64,000 nucleotides of DNA from Bosea sp. OAE506 (GCF_040546595.1 NZ_JBEPOB010000001.1:131501-195500); one strand, 5' to 3'. Positions 9,115 through 18,705 are shown, counted from the first letter of the stretch. Translations and numbers: made by a program. Notes: generated from the letters alone by a model not told the origin.

Positions 9115-9464
9115 CTAGCTCTTTTGCACGGAGCCCCTTGATCGAGCGATTTACATGCACCAGCGAGAGACCCAAGACGTCAGACAGTTCCTCTTGTGTT
9201 AGTTCGAGATCAAAACGGTTTTCTTGAGCGACGCCTGCAAAGCGCATACGCAGGTACAGCTCGCAATAAAAATGGGCCAACCGAGCTGTTGCTGAAGTCT
9301 GGCCCATTACCGCCAGAGCAGCGCGCTGGGTAGCGTTGTCGACTGCGAGCGATAGCCATATCAACCTTGCCAGGTGTGGGGACGCTTCCAGAATGGTCTG
9401 AAGTTCGGAATGAGGAATGACCCCGATCTCAACGTCGGTAAGCGCTACAATATCGGTTCCGATC
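9115..9464 (-). pseudogene. Crp/Fnr regulator, middle fragment (piece 2 of 3)
   Basis: Minus strand from 9464 reads IGTDIVALTDVEIGVIPHSE (end of the cyclic-nucleotide-binding barrel), then the long dimer helix and the HTH: FDLELTQEELSDVLGLSLVH, VNRSIKGLRAKEL. It is bounded by the IS66 element (TTCCGATC copy at 9457-9464) and the IS481 element (CTAG copy at 9115-9118). Confidence 0.9.
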
Positions 9465-9543
9465 GTAACCGTCCGGTCTCGGCCGCCTTGCGCGGTGGGC
9501 GGTGTTTCCCGGACGGTGTGACCTTAAGTCTAGCTTTAAGGTC

Positions 9544-9963
9544 ATGGCGATGGTTCGGGCGGAGGTTCTGGGCGCGATCGAGCGGCGGCGGCGCTGGCAT
9601 TATGAGGACAAGGTCCGGATCGTCGAGGAGAGTTTCGCGGCTGGCATGACGGTGACGGATGTCGCGCGGCGCAACGGCGTCGCGGCAAGCCTGGTTTTCA
9701 CATGGCGTCGACAGGCGAAGCTGGGTCAGTTGGGAGGGGGCAGCCCGGCGCCGCTTCTGCTGCCTGTCGAACTGGCTCCTGTCGTGACCGACGTCACGCC
9801 CACGCCGGTTGCCGAGGTCGCCGTCGCGGAGCCCGCGCGCCGGAGCCGTCGTTCGTCCGGCATGATCGAGATCGCGCTCGGCTCGGGCCGCAGGCTGCGG
9901 GTCGATCGCGATGTCGACGCGGACGCGCTTCGGCGGGTGCTCGACGTACTGGACCGGCGATGA
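9544..9963 (+). CDS. tnpA: IS66 accessory protein TnpA (HTH)
   Basis: About 139 residues. The helix-turn-helix reads [20 protein letters not shown] then [18 protein letters not shown]; the C-terminal half ([20 protein letters not shown]) is typical for IS66 TnpA. The ATG at 9544 is preferred over the upstream 9502 because the family begins close to the HTH. Its stop overlaps the tnpB start (ATGA). Confidence 0.85.
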   Translation: MAMVRAEVLGAIERRRRWHYEDKVRIVEESFAAGMTVTDVARRNGVAASLVFTWRRQAKLGQLGGGSPAPLLLPVELAPVVTDVTPTPVAEVAVAEPARRSRRSSGMIEIALGSGRRLRVDRDVDADALRRVLDVLDRR

Positions 9964-10307
9964 TCGCGATCCCCGCCGGGATGCGGGTCTATCTCGCCAT
10001 GGGCCCCACCGATATGCGCAAGGGCTTCGACGGCCTGGCTGCGCTGGCGCAGGGGGCACTGGAGCAGGATCCGTTCTCCGGTCACCTGTTCGTCTTTCGT
10101 GGTCGCCGGGGCGATCTTCTGAAGGTGCTGTACTGGGATGGACAGGGCTTCTGCCTGTTCGCCAAGCGGCTGGAACGGGGTCGCTTCATCTGGCCAGCCA
10201 CAACCGAAGGCGTGGTGCGGTTGACGCCGGCGCAGCTCTCAATGCTGCTGGAGGGGATCGACTGGCGCGCACCGATCCGAACCGATCGCCCCAGCCTCGC
10301 GCTGTGA
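9960..10307 (+). CDS. tnpB: IS66 accessory protein TnpB
   Basis: 115 residues with the invariant TnpB opening [20 protein letters not shown] and the core [20 protein letters not shown]. Required with TnpA and TnpC for IS66 transposition. Coupled to tnpA by a 4-bp ATGA overlap. Confidence 0.95.
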   Translation: MIAIPAGMRVYLAMGPTDMRKGFDGLAALAQGALEQDPFSGHLFVFRGRRGDLLKVLYWDGQGFCLFAKRLERGRFIWPATTEGVVRLTPAQLSMLLEGIDWRAPIRTDRPSLAL

Positions 10308-10407
10308 AGCGAAGGGCTTCGAGCCGATTCAGGACTGTGATCCGCGGTCAAGATCGACCATGATTCAATGGCTTGGCAGCCGGCCTCGCGATAATCTCGA
10401 AAAGACC

Positions 10408-11988
10408 ATGGCAAGCGCTTCCGCAGACCTTCCCGACGACGTCGCGACGCTTCAGGCGCTGCTGATCGCGGCGCGGGCTCAGAGCGCCGCCCATCTGCTC
10501 ATGATCGAGAAGCTGAAGGCGCAACTGGCGAAGCTGCGCCGGATGCAGTTCGGGCAGTCGTCGGAGAAGCTCGACGCCGCCATCCTCCAGCTAGAGCTGG
10601 CGCTCGAGGATGTCGAGGAGGGCACGGCGGCGCGTACGGTTCTGGAGCGCGCGGTCATGCCGGCAGCTCCCGACGCCCGTCAGCATCCGGTTCGTCGTCC
10701 CTTGCCCGACCACCTGCCGCGCGAGGAGGTCATCCACTGGCCAGTGGGTATCGCCAGTGACGATCTCGGCTGTGGCTGCCTTGCTTGCGGCGGACAGTTG
10801 CGCCGGCTCGGCCAGGACGAGACCGAGGTGCTGGAGCGCGTCACCCTGTTCAAGGTAATCCGCCATATCCGCCCCAAGATCGTGTGCCGCCAGTGCGAAG
10901 CGATCGTGCAGGCGCCGATGCCCTCCCTTCCGATCGAGCGCGGGCGGCCGGGCCCTGGATTGCTCGCTCATGTGCTGGTGGCCAAGTATGCCGACCACCT
11001 GCCGCTCTACCGCCAGTCCGAGATCTATGCCCGCGAAGGCGTCGAGCTCGACCGCTCGACCCTGGCCGATTGGGTCGGATCGGCGGCGGCGCTGCTGACG
11101 CCCCTGGCCGAGGCGATCGGCAAGCATGCCATGGCCGGGCCCGCGCTCTACGCCGACGATACCCCCGTGCCGGTGCTCGCTCCCGGGTTCGGCAAGACCG
11201 CGACTGGGCGGCTTTGGGTGTATGTCCGCGACGAGCGCCCTCATGCCGGTGATGCAGCGCCCGCCGTCCTCTATCGCTATACCCCGGATCGCAAGGGCAT
11301 CCGCCCGCAAGGCCATCTCCAGGGCTTTGCGGGATATCTCCACGCCGACGGATATGCGGGCTTCGACAAGCTATATGCCGACAGCCCCGGTAAGCGCACC
11401 GCGATCACCGAGGTCGCCTGCTGGGCCCATGTCTGGCGCAAGTTTTTCGATATCCACCAGTCCAACGCCTCGCCGGTCGCTGCCGAGGCCCTGCGCCGGA
11501 TCGGAGAGCTCTACCAGGTCGAGGACGCCGTCCGCGGTCGCCCGCCCGACGAACGAAGACGATCGCGTCAGGAGCACGCCCTTCCACGGCTCGCCGATCT
11601 GCGAAGCTGGCTCGACGCGACGCTGTCCAAGCTGTCGGGCAAGAGCGAACTCGCCAAGGCGATCCGCTACGGCCTGTCGCGCTGGCCGGCTCTGACCCGC
11701 TATGCCGATCACGGCGGTCTGGAGATCGACAACAACGCCGCCGAACGCGCGATCCGGCCGCTCGCCATCGGCCGCAAGAACTGGCTCTTCGCCGGCTCCG
11801 ACAGCGGCGGCGAACGCGCCGCCGTCATCTACACCCTGATCGAGACGGCCAAGCTCAACGGCCTTGATCCGCAGGCCTATCTCCGGGACGTCCTGGCTCG
11901 CATCGGCGAACATCCCATCAACCGGATCGGCGAACTCGTGCCTTGGAACTGGCAGACGCCACGAGAGGCCGTTATGCTGGCGGCATGA
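10408..11988 (+). CDS. tnpC: IS66 transposase TnpC
   Basis: About 526 residues. Coiled-coil N-terminus (LLMIEKLKAQLAKLRRMQFG), a zinc-binding part (CGCLACGGQL and IVCRQCEAI), then the DDE catalytic domain with YADDTPVP, YLHADGYAGF and IDNNAAERAIRPLAIGRKNW. Length and motifs are those of an intact family member. An ATG at 10360 would add 16 residues; 10408 fits homologues better. Confidence 0.95.
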   Translation: MASASADLPDDVATLQALLIAARAQSAAHLLMIEKLKAQLAKLRRMQFGQSSEKLDAAILQLELALEDVEEGTAARTVLERAVMPAAPDARQHPVRRPLPDHLPREEVIHWPVGIASDDLGCGCLACGGQLRRLGQDETEVLERVTLFKVIRHIRPKIVCRQCEAIVQAPMPSLPIERGRPGPGLLAHVLVAKYADHLPLYRQSEIYAREGVELDRSTLADWVGSAAALLTPLAEAIGKHAMAGPALYADDTPVPVLAPGFGKTATGRLWVYVRDERPHAGDAAPAVLYRYTPDRKGIRPQGHLQGFAGYLHADGYAGFDKLYADSPGKRTAITEVACWAHVWRKFFDIHQSNASPVAAEALRRIGELYQVEDAVRGRPPDERRRSRQEHALPRLADLRSWLDATLSKLSGKSELAKAIRYGLSRWPALTRYADHGGLEIDNNAAERAIRPLAIGRKNWLFAGSDSGGERAAVIYTLIETAKLNGLDPQAYLRDVLARIGEHPINRIGELVPWNWQTPREAVMLAA

Positions 11989-12617
11989 TCTCGGCCGCTT
12001 CCCATGTCGATCGCATCGCCTGCATCAAAATCGTGCTCGATCATGTCGAGCCGGCCATCTGGCGGCGCGTCGAGGTTCCCTTGACGACGAGCCTGAGAGG
12101 CCTCCACGAGGTCATCCAGGCCGTCATGCTGTTCGAGAACTATCACCTCTTCGACTTCACGATCGAGATCGACGGCCAAAGCAGGCGCTACGGCATCCCC
12201 GACCCGGATGGGTGGATCAAGCTCAGCGACGCCAAGAACACCAAGCTCGGGCCGCTGACCAATCGCGGTCTGAAGCGCTTCGCCTACACCTACGACTTCG
12301 GCGACAACTGGGAGCACACGCTCACGATCGAGGCCACCGGTGACGCCGATCCCGGCCTCGACTACCCGCGCTTTGTCGACGGCGCCCGCCGCGCTCCGCC
12401 GGAAGACGTCGGCGGAATCCCCGGCTTCGAAGAGTTCGTCGAGGCCATGGCCAAGCCCAGACATCCCGAACGCAAACGCCTGATCGAATGGTACGGACGC
12501 GTCTTCGACCCAGAGGACATCGACCTTCCCACCATCAAGGCCAACATCGCAAAGCTGACCAGGCGTCGCGCCATCGGAAAAGCCGCCTTCGCCAAAAGCC
12601 GCCTATCAGAACGCTGA
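11985..12617 (+). CDS. IS66 passenger: plasmid pRiA4b ORF-3-like protein
   Basis: About 210 residues: IKIVLDHVEPAIWRRVEVPL at the start and YDFGDNWEHTLTIE in the middle, hallmarks of the pRiA4b ORF-3 family, whose biochemical role is unknown. The start overlaps the tnpC stop (ATGA) and the gene lies inside the IS66 inverted repeats, so it moves with the element. Passenger copies like this occur in some IS66 relatives. Confidence 0.85.
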   Translation: MISAASHVDRIACIKIVLDHVEPAIWRRVEVPLTTSLRGLHEVIQAVMLFENYHLFDFTIEIDGQSRRYGIPDPDGWIKLSDAKNTKLGPLTNRGLKRFAYTYDFGDNWEHTLTIEATGDADPGLDYPRFVDGARRAPPEDVGGIPGFEEFVEAMAKPRHPERKRLIEWYGRVFDPEDIDLPTIKANIAKLTRRRAIGKAAFAKSRLSER

Positions 12618-12640
12618 AAGGGCCGACACCGGACGGTTAC

Positions 12641-12917
12641 TTCCGATCTGCTTAGAGAGATATGCGCCAATAGCGACTAGATCTCCGGGAAGACGCAGAC
12701 CTGTCAGCTGACGCCTGCCGTTTTCCAGTTTGCGCTCATGGCAAGCGATGCCTGACAGCATGAGAAAGCACGCCTGCGGCCAACTACCGGCTTCGACGAA
12801 CGTCTTACCTCGACTGACGGATTTTTGTGTGAATGAAAGGGACCGCAGCAATTGCAGGTTTTCCTCTGACAGCTCGTCTCGTAGCGACAGCGCTCGTATC
12901 AGGCGCTCCATGACCAT
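12641..12917 (-). pseudogene. Crp/Fnr-family regulator, N-terminal fragment (piece 1 of 3)
   Basis: Begins at ATG 12917 (MVMERLIRALSLRDELSEEN) and encodes the first strands of a cyclic-nucleotide-binding barrel (FVEAGSWPQACFLMLSGIAC, then TGLRLPGDLVAIGAYLSKQIG). IS66 cuts it after KQIG. Removing IS66 with one TTCCGATC copy and IS481 with one CTAG copy joins this piece to 9456-9115 and 8084-7981: 277+342+104 = 723 bases, exactly 241 codons and open throughout, which confirms that the three pieces are one gene. The HTH reads ELTQEELSDVLGLSLVHVNR. FNR-type iron-sulfur cysteines are not evident. Non-functional here. Confidence 0.9.
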
Positions 12918-13100
12918 ATCCTCGTCACAAGCCCGTGGCGGAAAATGTTAAAGTGCCCCTTTCTGGCACCTGCACGGAGTAGGTTCTGGCTGACGCTATC
13001 GGGGTCAGCGGCGACCTAACAATGGCCGTATTGCGATCCGGTTCCAGCAGCGTATCGCTTATCAACGTCCATCGGCGTCTTGCGGACGACGTGAAACCCG

Positions 13101-13364
13101 CTAATCCGGCGGCCAAAGTGCGTCGATCAATCGTTCTGGGCCTGCGATTAACGTGAGAGACGCGACAAAGACAACAGCGCAGCCCGCGCGACGAACACGG
13201 ATGTGAAACTTGTTCTTAGGCCCCGACGCGTTCGAAAAATAGGCCATCTCGCGTAGGCCCAGGAGTGCGTGCCGTTCGGCAGTCTGGTCGTTCGGGAGCT
13301 CGATGCCGACATCATCCAGGACCTGGAGAAGCTCATCATCAGAATCAAAAAAGTAGATCGGCAT
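13101..13364 (-). CDS. DUF6894-family protein
   Basis: 87 residues opening MPIYFFDSDDELLQVLDDVG and then ELPNDQTAERHALLGLREMA, the pattern of the small DUF6894 proteins common in Hyphomicrobiales (YFF-x-DG..D..G.ELPD...A..EA...L.EMA). Function unknown; often stress-associated. A relative is at 31652. The C-terminal strand (FHIRVRRAGCAVVFVASLTL) fits the small beta-sheet domain. Confidence 0.75.
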   Translation of the reverse strand: MPIYFFDSDDELLQVLDDVGIELPNDQTAERHALLGLREMAYFSNASGPKNKFHIRVRRAGCAVVFVASLTLIAGPERLIDALWPPD

Positions 13365-13668
13365 GCAGCCAGCTCCGCAGTTGCTGCCCCCGCTCTCGTC
13401 TTTAACTCGCGGACTGGCGCGAAGTTCTGGATGTCGCTCGCTCTGATACCTGAGCTCGACCGACGTTCAATTCCCTCAGAGTTGGTCGCTATGATGTCAA
13501 GCTTACTCCGGCCTCGGCGACGCCATGAAAAGGGGCCGCTTGAGCGGAAGGCTTCCGATAGGGCGCCCAGGTCAGCGTCTCCATCTTTGGGCCTCATAGT
13601 GAACCGCGCGCCGCTGGCGTCGTACAAACCTTTCGAACTGGATGCTTCCCGCGACCCGAGAGTCTTAT
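13365..13668. other. Intergenic stretch, nothing recognised
   Basis: The plus strand stays open for a long frame from 13269, but this is opposite the DUF6894 gene and has no family-like content. No GGAAC-type promoter is seen upstream of 13364. Confidence 0.4.
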
Positions 13669-13803
13669 ATGCGTCCCTCGATAGATGTTTGGCTGTGGCT
13701 AGGAGTTTCGGGCATTGTTGCCCTCACGGCCGTTATCGTCTGGATGTATTTCCCAGAGCCGGGCTTGGCCATTCCCGCGCCGGCTGCCGTTCGGCCCTCG
13801 TAG
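13669..13803 (+). CDS. Small single-pass membrane protein
   Basis: 44 residues: MRPSIDVWLWLGVSGIVALT followed by AVIVWMYF and a Pro/Ala tail (PEPGLAIPAPAAVRPS). The central 22 residues would span a membrane. Start choice rests only on the ATG; no strong ribosome-binding site. Unrecognised, plausible rather than certain. Confidence 0.35.
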   Translation: MRPSIDVWLWLGVSGIVALTAVIVWMYFPEPGLAIPAPAAVRPS

Positions 13804-14056
13804 GTCGCTTCCGTCATCCACTCCAGACCTCGGGTGTCATTGTATCACGTTCGCGCTTAGGAGCCTGTCGAATTTGGGAAGGCGTTCATATCGTCGACGG
13901 CGGATAACAGTTGCCGAGACACCAAAATCGGTGTCCATTAATGAGCGGCCTCGGCCGACGTGACGGGCGATGTGCGGGGGGCTCATCGAGCGGCTGATCC
14001 CCCCGGTACGAGCCGCGGGAGCCGAAAGGTTCCCCTGTCACGCTTCCCCCCGGTAT

Positions 14057-16123
14057 TCAGAACCCAATGTTGAGTCCCATACGTACGGTATCGCCGCTCG
14101 TCTTCGCCCGCATGGTTGCATATTCATCGGTGAAGAACCCGGCGGTCTCGCCAATAACAAGCCGCTGCCTTCCCAGATCGTAGTGCAGATAATCGAGCCT
14201 TATCGAGACCATCGGGCCCACAGCATACTCAAGGCCGCCGCCGAGCGCCCAACCAGAGGCCATCTGCGGATTGGACCCAGCATATGTTGGGTTATTCGTT
14301 GGCACGGGAGTTATTGCGCCGCGCTGGCCGAAATAGCCATAGGCGTAACCGCCGGTGGCGAACACGAGCAGGTCGCCGAAGGCAACGCCGGCCCGTGCCC
14401 TCACTGTTCCTAGCGTAAATAACTCGGTCTGTGCCTGAGTTGTGACCTGTACGCCGAACGGATTGACCGTCGAGGCTTTGCGGCCCCCAGTATGCATGGC
14501 TGAAAAATCCGTCTCGGCGCCCAGCACCATCGGTCCCAATTGGTAGTTGAAGCCTATTTGCCCAGTGAAGACGGCGTTGTTGCCGGAAGGCGAAAGCCGC
14601 GACGCGACATTGCCGGCGTCGATTGAGGTTTGCACCTCATTTCCGGGCCCGACGCCTTGGATGCGCGTAGGCGAGCGCTGACTGGCCCCTCCAACCGCCC
14701 CGCCGACATAGAAACCCGTCCAGCGCGGCTTTCCCGGAACCAAGGCCGGTGGCAGTGGCTCGATGCCCTCGGGTGCCGCAGGAGCTGGGACTTGCACCTG
14801 CAGACGCGGCGGTGCGGCCTGAACAGGCACTATGCGAGCCGGATCCACTGAGCGCGGTGTGTAGTCCGCGCGGCGGGGGCGTGGTGCCGCAGCTGGGCAG
14901 ACAGGACATATCGCAGCGGTTTGAACGCGACTGCGACTTGGGGCCGCCTGCGCAAGACGCAGTGCCTCAGCAACATGGGTAGAGCCAGGATAAAGCCGCG
15001 CGAACAGCCGAAAGGACTCTGCGTCCCCAGCCCGCACAGTTTCGGCCCACGCAGTTTCCTCTGTGCGCAGCGCGAGACCTCGGTGCAGTCGCAGCGCCCT
15101 CTCGTCGTCGGGATGCGCATCAAGCGTTGCCCGGTAGATGTCTCGACGGTCCCAAGCGATAGCCACGCGATAGGCGTCGGCGGGAGCCATCGAGCGAAGC
15201 GAAGCCGCTGTGGGGCGCACGGTGAGGGAGGGCATTTGCACGGTCGGCTGAGGAGTTTGGGGCCCCGGTACGCTGGAAGCTGCCGCCCGCTGGAAGAATG
15301 CGAAGTCAGAGATCAGCGAGGACGTCTCCCATGGGATCTGCTGCCCACCGGTGACGTCGTGAACGGATAGCCTTATGCGCCGGAAAAGTTGCTCGACTGG
15401 CAAACCGGGTTCTCGGATCTCGTGCAGGAACGCCGTGGTGAAGGGGCTGTTAGGGCCGGTGCCATCGGCCGCGGTAGCGCCCGGTGAGGTTGAAAAAGCA
15501 ACGAAGGTGCCGCTGCCGGAATCGATACGTGCCAATCCTGCCTCGGATCGCACGCCTTCCTGCGCTCCGTCGACGAGCTGCAGTGCCAGTCCACGTGACA
15601 ATTCCGCGGTGGCAAACGGGTTGTTGCGGCAGGCATCGAGCACGACAATCTTGGAGGCGGCATCCGTGCTGTCAAGGCGCCGAAGGATTTCGCTGAGCGA
15701 GAGCGCTTGGTTTGGAATGTCAGCGGAGCGCTGCGGTCGGACATCGATCGGAAGCAGGTAGTTCGTCCCGTCCAGCTGGACCGCATGGCCGGCGTAATAG
15801 ACTAGAGCGGTGGTGCCGCGGCCTGCTTCGCTCACCCGATCAATAAAGCGATCGAGCGCGTTACGAAGGTCCGTCAAAGTCGCATCGCTGGCAGGCACCA
15901 CTTCGAAGCCAGCTTCCTGCAGCACGGTGCGCGTCGCTGTTGCATCATTCAATGCATTCTGCAGTCGAGGGATGGTGCTGTAGGTGCCGTTGCCGATGAC
16001 GAAGGCAAGGCGCTTGGGTGAGACGGCGGCCTGGGCCAGAGCCGCACCGCCCCCATACGCCATCAAGCTGCTGATTGCCGCCACCATAGTGAAGGCCGCG
16101 AGGCACCAAAACCGCATCCGCAT
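14057..16123 (-). CDS. Secreted caspase-domain protein fused to an outer-membrane beta-barrel
   Basis: 688 residues in one frame. Residues 1-31: signal peptide ending AALAQA. Residues 36-275: peptidase C14 (caspase/metacaspase) domain with RLAFVIGNGTY at its start, catalytic His113 in YYAGHAVQ and Cys165 in VLDACRNNPF. Residues 290-465: helical part (possible short repeat region, 310-395) and a Pro/Ala-rich linker with ICPVCP. Residues 466-688: Omp25/RopB-like barrel starting WTGFYVGGAVGGA, with GQIGFNYQLGPMVLGAETDF and a terminal GLNIGF whose last Phe is the usual outer-membrane assembly signal. Caspase domains with signal peptides are common in rhizobia; joining one to a porin-like barrel is unusual. 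Substrate and role are unknown. The domain call is firm, the surface location is inferred. Confidence 0.85.
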   Translation of the reverse strand: MRMRFWCLAAFTMVAAISSLMAYGGGAALAQAAVSPKRLAFVIGNGTYSTIPRLQNALNDATATRTVLQEAGFEVVPASDATLTDLRNALDRFIDRVSEAGRGTTALVYYAGHAVQLDGTNYLLPIDVRPQRSADIPNQALSLSEILRRLDSTDAASKIVVLDACRNNPFATAELSRGLALQLVDGAQEGVRSEAGLARIDSGSGTFVAFSTSPGATAADGTGPNSPFTTAFLHEIREPGLPVEQLFRRIRLSVHDVTGGQQIPWETSSLISDFAFFQRAAASSVPGPQTPQPTVQMPSLTVRPTAASLRSMAPADAYRVAIAWDRRDIYRATLDAHPDDERALRLHRGLALRTEETAWAETVRAGDAESFRLFARLYPGSTHVAEALRLAQAAPSRSRVQTAAICPVCPAAAPRPRRADYTPRSVDPARIVPVQAAPPRLQVQVPAPAAPEGIEPLPPALVPGKPRWTGFYVGGAVGGASQRSPTRIQGVGPGNEVQTSIDAGNVASRLSPSGNNAVFTGQIGFNYQLGPMVLGAETDFSAMHTGGRKASTVNPFGVQVTTQAQTELFTLGTVRARAGVAFGDLLVFATGGYAYGYFGQRGAITPVPTNNPTYAGSNPQMASGWALGGGLEYAVGPMVSIRLDYLHYDLGRQRLVIGETAGFFTDEYATMRAKTSGDTVRMGLNIGF

Positions 16124-16522
16124 ACTGCCTCCGCCACATTCGTGATTTGCCCTGCAGTATCGATGGCTGGTCCTATGCCAGCGTCATCCAATTGACGGAG
16201 AGCGCAGACCGTTATCCTGGAGCGGTTGAATTGCAAGGCGCCTCGACCGCATATTTGATCGATTGAGCAATGCTGGCCTTTTCGTCCTCTTCACAGACAT
16301 GGCTGCTGCTTCGCTTGTCCGATTGCGGCAATGGCTAAATTTCCCTCGATCATGGGGATCAGCTCGTACGTCACTCAACGATAATAGCCCGCGACCGTTA
16401 TGAGAGGCCTTTCCATTTAGAGATGGTCGTGCGCTCGGCCGAGCTTGGCATGACGGCCGCCGTGCTGCCTGCGCTTTACGACACGAGTTGGACAGCTGGA
16501 ATCACTTGCCCTTCCGTTTGGA
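16124..16522. other. Divergent intergenic region, nothing recognised
   Basis: Lies between the caspase/barrel gene (minus) and the LuxR-type gene (plus), so promoters for both should be here. I see no GGAAC-type element, palindrome or small gene I can support. Confidence 0.4.
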
Positions 16523-17314
16523 GTGCTTTTGGACTTCTTCTTGCTGACAGTGGGTGCTAGCGTGTGGCTCTATCGCGGGTCAGCGAGAAGCAGATATGTC
16601 ATACGCCTACCAGTATGCTTCATCGGTTTTGGCCGAACTGCGTCAGAGCGAAGGGTGACCAACCCTTCCCACCTGGTGTCGGAGCTCATTCAAGAGAATT
16701 TCGACCTCAAGATGCAGCGAGATTACGCATTGGGGGCTCTCGATGCGGTGGCAGTCGCCATGGCCTTGGTCGAGCGAAGCGGTCGCTTCGTCTACATCAA
16801 TCGAACGGGCTGTAGGTTGTTATCAGCACCAGGCCTCCTCCATCTCAGCAAAGGGCGAATCACCGCTTCACAGCCCCACACCCAAAAGACTTTCCGGCGA
16901 TTTCTGGAGGGGGCGTGTGGAGCAGCCCGCCACGGCACAGTTCATCGGCGCAGCTTGCTTTTGAGGAGCGAGATCAAGACGTTGGCGGCCCTATCAGTCA
17001 GCATCGTTCCGTGTCCGCCCTCGCCCGCAGCTCACCATCCAAATGAACTGTATCTCTTAGCGATAAAGCCACTGGGCACGATGGAGGACATTACTGTCAC
17101 CAGCCGTGAACTCTTCAATCTGACCAGCTCTGAGGCTCAAATCGCCTCTTCACTAGCCGCCGGGCTATCACTTTCAGAGGCCGCTGAGTTGCATAGCATC
17201 AGAGTTTCGACGGCGCGCACTCATCTTTCACGAATTTTCCAGAAGACAGATACACAACAACAGAGCCAACTTGTTTCGTTATTGCGAGATGCCGTACTAC
17301 CGGTACAACGCTAA
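16523..17314 (+). CDS. LuxR-type HTH regulator with PAS-like domain, 5' end uncertain
   Basis: C-terminal LuxR/GerE helix-turn-helix at about residues 192-255 (LTSSEAQIASSLAAGLSLSE, then IRVSTARTHLSRIFQKTDTQ). Before it is a PAS-like stretch (ALGALDAVAVAMALVERSGR, then FVYINRTGCRLLSAPG). These one-piece regulators usually have 100 or more further N-terminal residues; here the first 50 residues look unrelated, so the gene may be truncated or frameshifted upstream. Start is GTG 16523; an alternative ATG is 16712. Signal unknown. Confidence 0.65.
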   Translation: MLLDFFLLTVGASVWLYRGSARSRYVIRLPVCFIGFGRTASERRVTNPSHLVSELIQENFDLKMQRDYALGALDAVAVAMALVERSGRFVYINRTGCRLLSAPGLLHLSKGRITASQPHTQKTFRRFLEGACGAARHGTVHRRSLLLRSEIKTLAALSVSIVPCPPSPAAHHPNELYLLAIKPLGTMEDITVTSRELFNLTSSEAQIASSLAAGLSLSEAAELHSIRVSTARTHLSRIFQKTDTQQQSQLVSLLRDAVLPVQR

Positions 17315-17473
17315 GGGAATTCGCCGTCTTCAAATCCGGCCGCTGCTCAAGCCAGCAAAAAATAGAGGGCGAGAAGCATGGCGCCAGCGCCGCCTACGAC
17401 TGACGTGCGCCCCGAAAACCCGGCCAGTCTGAACTGAACCGCCCCGGCTTCACCGGAGGCCATTTGGTTTAAG

Positions 17474-18379
17474 TCACGCCGCCATTTGCTGCTCACCGAG
17501 CATGACGTAGTAGCGCTCCTCGGCTTCGGCCGGCGGGATGTTGCCGATAGGCTCCAGCAGCCGGCGATGGTTGAACCAGTCGACCCAGGTCAGCGTGGCA
17601 AACTCGACGGCCTCGAAGGATCGCCAAGGCCCCCGACGATGGATGACCTCGGCCTTGTAGAGGCCATTGATCGTCTCGGCGAGTGCGTTGTCATAGCTGT
17701 CACCGACGCTGCCGACGGAGGGCTCGATGCCGGCCTCAGCCAGCCGCTCGGTGTAGCGAATGCTGACGTATTGCGATCCCCTGTCGGAATGATGGACGAG
17801 GCCGCCGCGATGGATAGGCCGTCGCTCATGCAGGGCCTGCTCCAGCGCGTCGAGCACGAAGCCGGCGTGCGCAGTTCGCGACACGCGCCAGCCGACGATA
17901 CGGCGGGCGTAGGCGTCGATGACGAAGGCGACGTAGACGAAGCCCGACCAGGTGCTGACATAGGTGAAGTCGGAGAACCAAAGCCTGTTCGGCGCAGGAG
18001 CATGGAAGACCCGATTCACATGATCGAGCGGGCACGGCGCCGTCCTATCCGGCACCGTGGTGCGCACGGGCTTGCCACGGATGACGCCTTGCAGGCCCAT
18101 GCCGCGCATCAGTCGCGCCACGGTGCAGCGCGCCACGTCGAAGCGTTCGCGCACCATCTGGCGCCAGACCTTCCTCACGCCGTAAACTTCGAAGTTCTCG
18201 GCGAAGACGCGGGCGATCTCAGGCTGCAGGGCGATATCCCGCTTCGCCCTCACTGACAGCTTCTCGGGATCGGCGCGCCTGGCGAGATGGGCATGATAGG
18301 TCGAGGGGGCGATCGGCAGCACTCTGCAGATCGGCTCGACCCCATGGACCTGACGGTGATCGTCGATGAAAGCCATCAT
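17474..18379 (-). CDS. IS3-family transposase OrfB
   Basis: About 301 residues from ATG 18379 ([20 protein letters not shown]). Contains the HTH_21 region ([20 protein letters not shown]) and the rve integrase core: [25 protein letters not shown] and [18 protein letters not shown] as DDE. Its start overlaps the orfA stop, so it is made by coupling or -1 frameshift. No internal lesion seen. Confidence 0.92.
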   Translation of the reverse strand: MMAFIDDHRQVHGVEPICRVLPIAPSTYHAHLARRADPEKLSVRAKRDIALQPEIARVFAENFEVYGVRKVWRQMVRERFDVARCTVARLMRGMGLQGVIRGKPVRTTVPDRTAPCPLDHVNRVFHAPAPNRLWFSDFTYVSTWSGFVYVAFVIDAYARRIVGWRVSRTAHAGFVLDALEQALHERRPIHRGGLVHHSDRGSQYVSIRYTERLAEAGIEPSVGSVGDSYDNALAETINGLYKAEVIHRRGPWRSFEAVEFATLTWVDWFNHRRLLEPIGNIPPAEAEERYYVMLGEQQMAA

Positions 18380-18705
18380 CGCTTGAATGGGCGGTCGAGC
18401 TCCGCCTGGGCAAAATACGCCGATGCTTTGCGCAGGATCTCGTTCGCCTGTCGAAGCTCCCGGTTCTCGCGCTCCAGAGCTTTGAGCTTCACCGCTATCT
18501 CCGTCGTCAGACCGGGCTTCCGGCCGCTGTCGACCTCGGCCTTCTTCACCCACTCGTTCAGCGTCTGCGCCGTGCAGCCGATCTTCCCCGCAATCGACAT
18601 GATCGCCGCCCAGCGGGACGGATGCTCGCCCTCGTGTTCCAGCAACATCCGAACCGCGCGGGCACGCACCTCAGGCGAGAACTTGTTCGTTGTCTTGCTC
18701 GTCAT
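18376..18705 (-). CDS. IS3-family transposase OrfA
   Basis: About 109 residues from ATG 18705 ([20 protein letters not shown]). Helix-turn-helix [19 protein letters not shown] and a terminal coiled coil ([20 protein letters not shown]). The ATG at 18705 is preferred to 18756, which lies at the inverted repeat. Confidence 0.92.
   Translation of the reverse strand: MTSKTTNKFSPEVRARAVRMLLEHEGEHPSRWAAIMSIAGKIGCTAQTLNEWVKKAEVDSGRKPGLTTEIAVKLKALERENRELRQANEILRKASAYFAQAELDRPFKR

Larger units (their letters stand above)
9465..12640 (+). mobile_element. IS66-family insertion sequence (3176 bp, 8-bp target duplication)
   Basis: Inverted repeats GTAACCGTCCGGTCTCGGCC (9465-9484) and, reversed, GTAACCGTCCGGTGTCGGCC (ending 12640). 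Target duplication TTCCGATC at 9457-9464 and 12641-12648, the 8 bp typical of IS66. It carries tnpA, tnpB, tnpC and one passenger gene, all intact, so it looks complete and recent. Confidence 0.95.

Noticed and set aside
13269..13907. 212-codon plus-strand frame opposite the DUF6894 gene
   Set aside because: The minus-strand DUF6894 pattern is convincing; the plus frame has no domain.
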